Positions 51,566 to 51,810 of a DNA stretch of 51,810 nt are shown piece after piece. Source of the DNA: Lachnospiraceae bacterium (lineage in GTDB: Bacteria > Bacillota > Clostridia > Lachnospirales > Lachnospiraceae). The notes under the pieces are model-generated. The model ran no database searches, was not told the origin of the DNA, and saw nothing but the letters and a program-made list of their open reading frames with translations. The stretch lies in NCBI GenBank assembly GCA_017408025.1, contig JAFQVJ010000058.1:1-51810 (forward strand), written 5' to 3'. Numbering within the stretch: the first letter of the stretch is position 1; every line of letters begins with the position of its first letter. Both the position numbers and the translations under genes were made by a program.

Positions 51566-51616
51566 GATTGCACCTCCTTAACATATATTGGTCCTATGCA
51601 GACCACAACAGAAGTT

Positions 51617-51645
51617 ATTTTATCAGATGAAAACATATTTGGCAA
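51617..51645 (-). promoter_or_regulatory. Promoter for rpmB
   Basis: On the minus strand TTGCCA (51645-51640), 17 bases, TAAAAT (51622-51617), about 50 bases before the rpmB start. Confidence 0.7.
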
Positions 51646-51685
51646 GTATTTTATGATATTTTTTTAGTTTTTGAAAAATGAAATT

Positions 51686-51721
51686 TTAAATTCCACTCCT
51701 TAATAGGTCAGTGGAATTTAA
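51686..51721. promoter_or_regulatory. Hairpin in the rpmB/next-gene divergent spacer
   Basis: TTAAATTCCACT (51686-51697) and AGTGGAATTTAA (51710-51721) form a perfect 12-bp stem with a 12-base loop, followed by TTTTAC. It sits between the two divergent promoters; the role may be operator, insulator or minus-strand structure. Confidence 0.5.
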
Positions 51722-51745
51722 TTTTACATAAGTAGAATTTATTTT

Positions 51746-51774
51746 TTCATACATATCTGTTAATCTTCTATAGT
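51746..51774 (+). promoter_or_regulatory. Probable promoter for the gene at the window end
   Basis: TTCATA (51746-51751), 17 bases, TATAGT (51769-51774), about 32 bases before the ATG at 51806. Confidence 0.5.
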
Positions 51775-51805
51775 TGTTTCTGACAGCGGTAGAAGGAGGA
51801 TTACA

Positions 51806-51810
51806 ATGTC
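51806..51810 (+). CDS. Start of a gene cut by the window end
   Basis: ATGTC at the last five bases, preceded by AGAAGGAGGATTACA, a strong ribosome site. In many Firmicutes the gene divergent from rpmB encodes an Asp23/Gls24 (YloU-type) protein; that identity is an inference from synteny only. Confidence 0.6.

Noticed and set aside
1-51810. CRISPR array, prophage, insertion sequence or defence island
   Set aside because: No regularly spaced repeats, transposase, integrase, capsid or nuclease-cluster genes were seen; nearly all genes are conserved housekeeping genes.

Overview
The window reads as an AT-rich chromosomal segment from an anaerobic Firmicute, most likely Lachnospiraceae (Butyrivibrio, Roseburia or Lachnospira-like). 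The reasons are gene order (pta-ackA-DUF177-rpmF-plsX-acpP-rnc-smc-ftsY; ylxM-ffh-rpsP-khpA-rimM-trmD-rplS-lepB-rbgA-rnhB; DUF512-der-plsY-gpsA), strong Shine-Dalgarno sites, a frequent GTG/TTG start, and a methionine synthase whose activation domain is a separate protein. Family assignments come from reading the translated proteins; no database search was possible. No prophage, CRISPR array, insertion sequence, rRNA or tRNA was seen, and no gap between genes exceeds 300 bases.

Layout. 1-2767: remnant of an RHS/YD-repeat reading frame abutting, out of frame, a large Ig-repeat surface protein that lacks its N-terminus. 2842-6224: tRNA-modification enzyme TmcAL (minus), divergent from a lipoprotein with a beta-helical carbohydrate-binding-like domain. 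6416-8743: acetate pathway (pta, ackA). 8870-16504: DUF177-rpmF, then plsX-acpP-rnc-smc-ftsY (lipid synthesis, RNA processing, chromosome and membrane targeting). 16510-20453: ilvA, a PIN-PhoH ATPase and an orphan DRE-TIM aldolase. 20566-30916: a long ribosome/SRP/secretion block including three signal peptidase I genes around rbgA and an orphan FliK-like/FlhB-C-like pair. 30917-32077: minus-strand membrane-anchored GH25 protein. 32257-37980: prs, a PDZ-radical SAM-DUF512 protein, der, plsY, gpsA. 38045-42444: MalT/LuxR-type regulator, DUF2442 protein and cardiolipin synthase. 42541-46951: diaminopimelate decarboxylase, two unrecognised coupled genes, DUF2953 protein and GerW. 47017-51271: a 49-residue membrane protein, metF, the MetH activation protein and MetH. 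51380-51565: rpmB (minus), followed by a leader for a gene that starts at the window edge.

Most of the window is conserved housekeeping sequence. The less ordinary signals are: a pair of related ~90-100 bp double-hairpin elements that begin at the stop codons of pta and smc; an intrinsic terminator for the minus-strand GH25 gene embedded inside the yraN coding sequence; perfect inverted repeats sitting in the spacers or around the -10 boxes of several promoters; a ten-G run and an altered P-loop in PhoH; the RHS/Ig junction; and the unrecognised coupled gene pair at 43830-45534. I see no clear defence or secondary-metabolite system.
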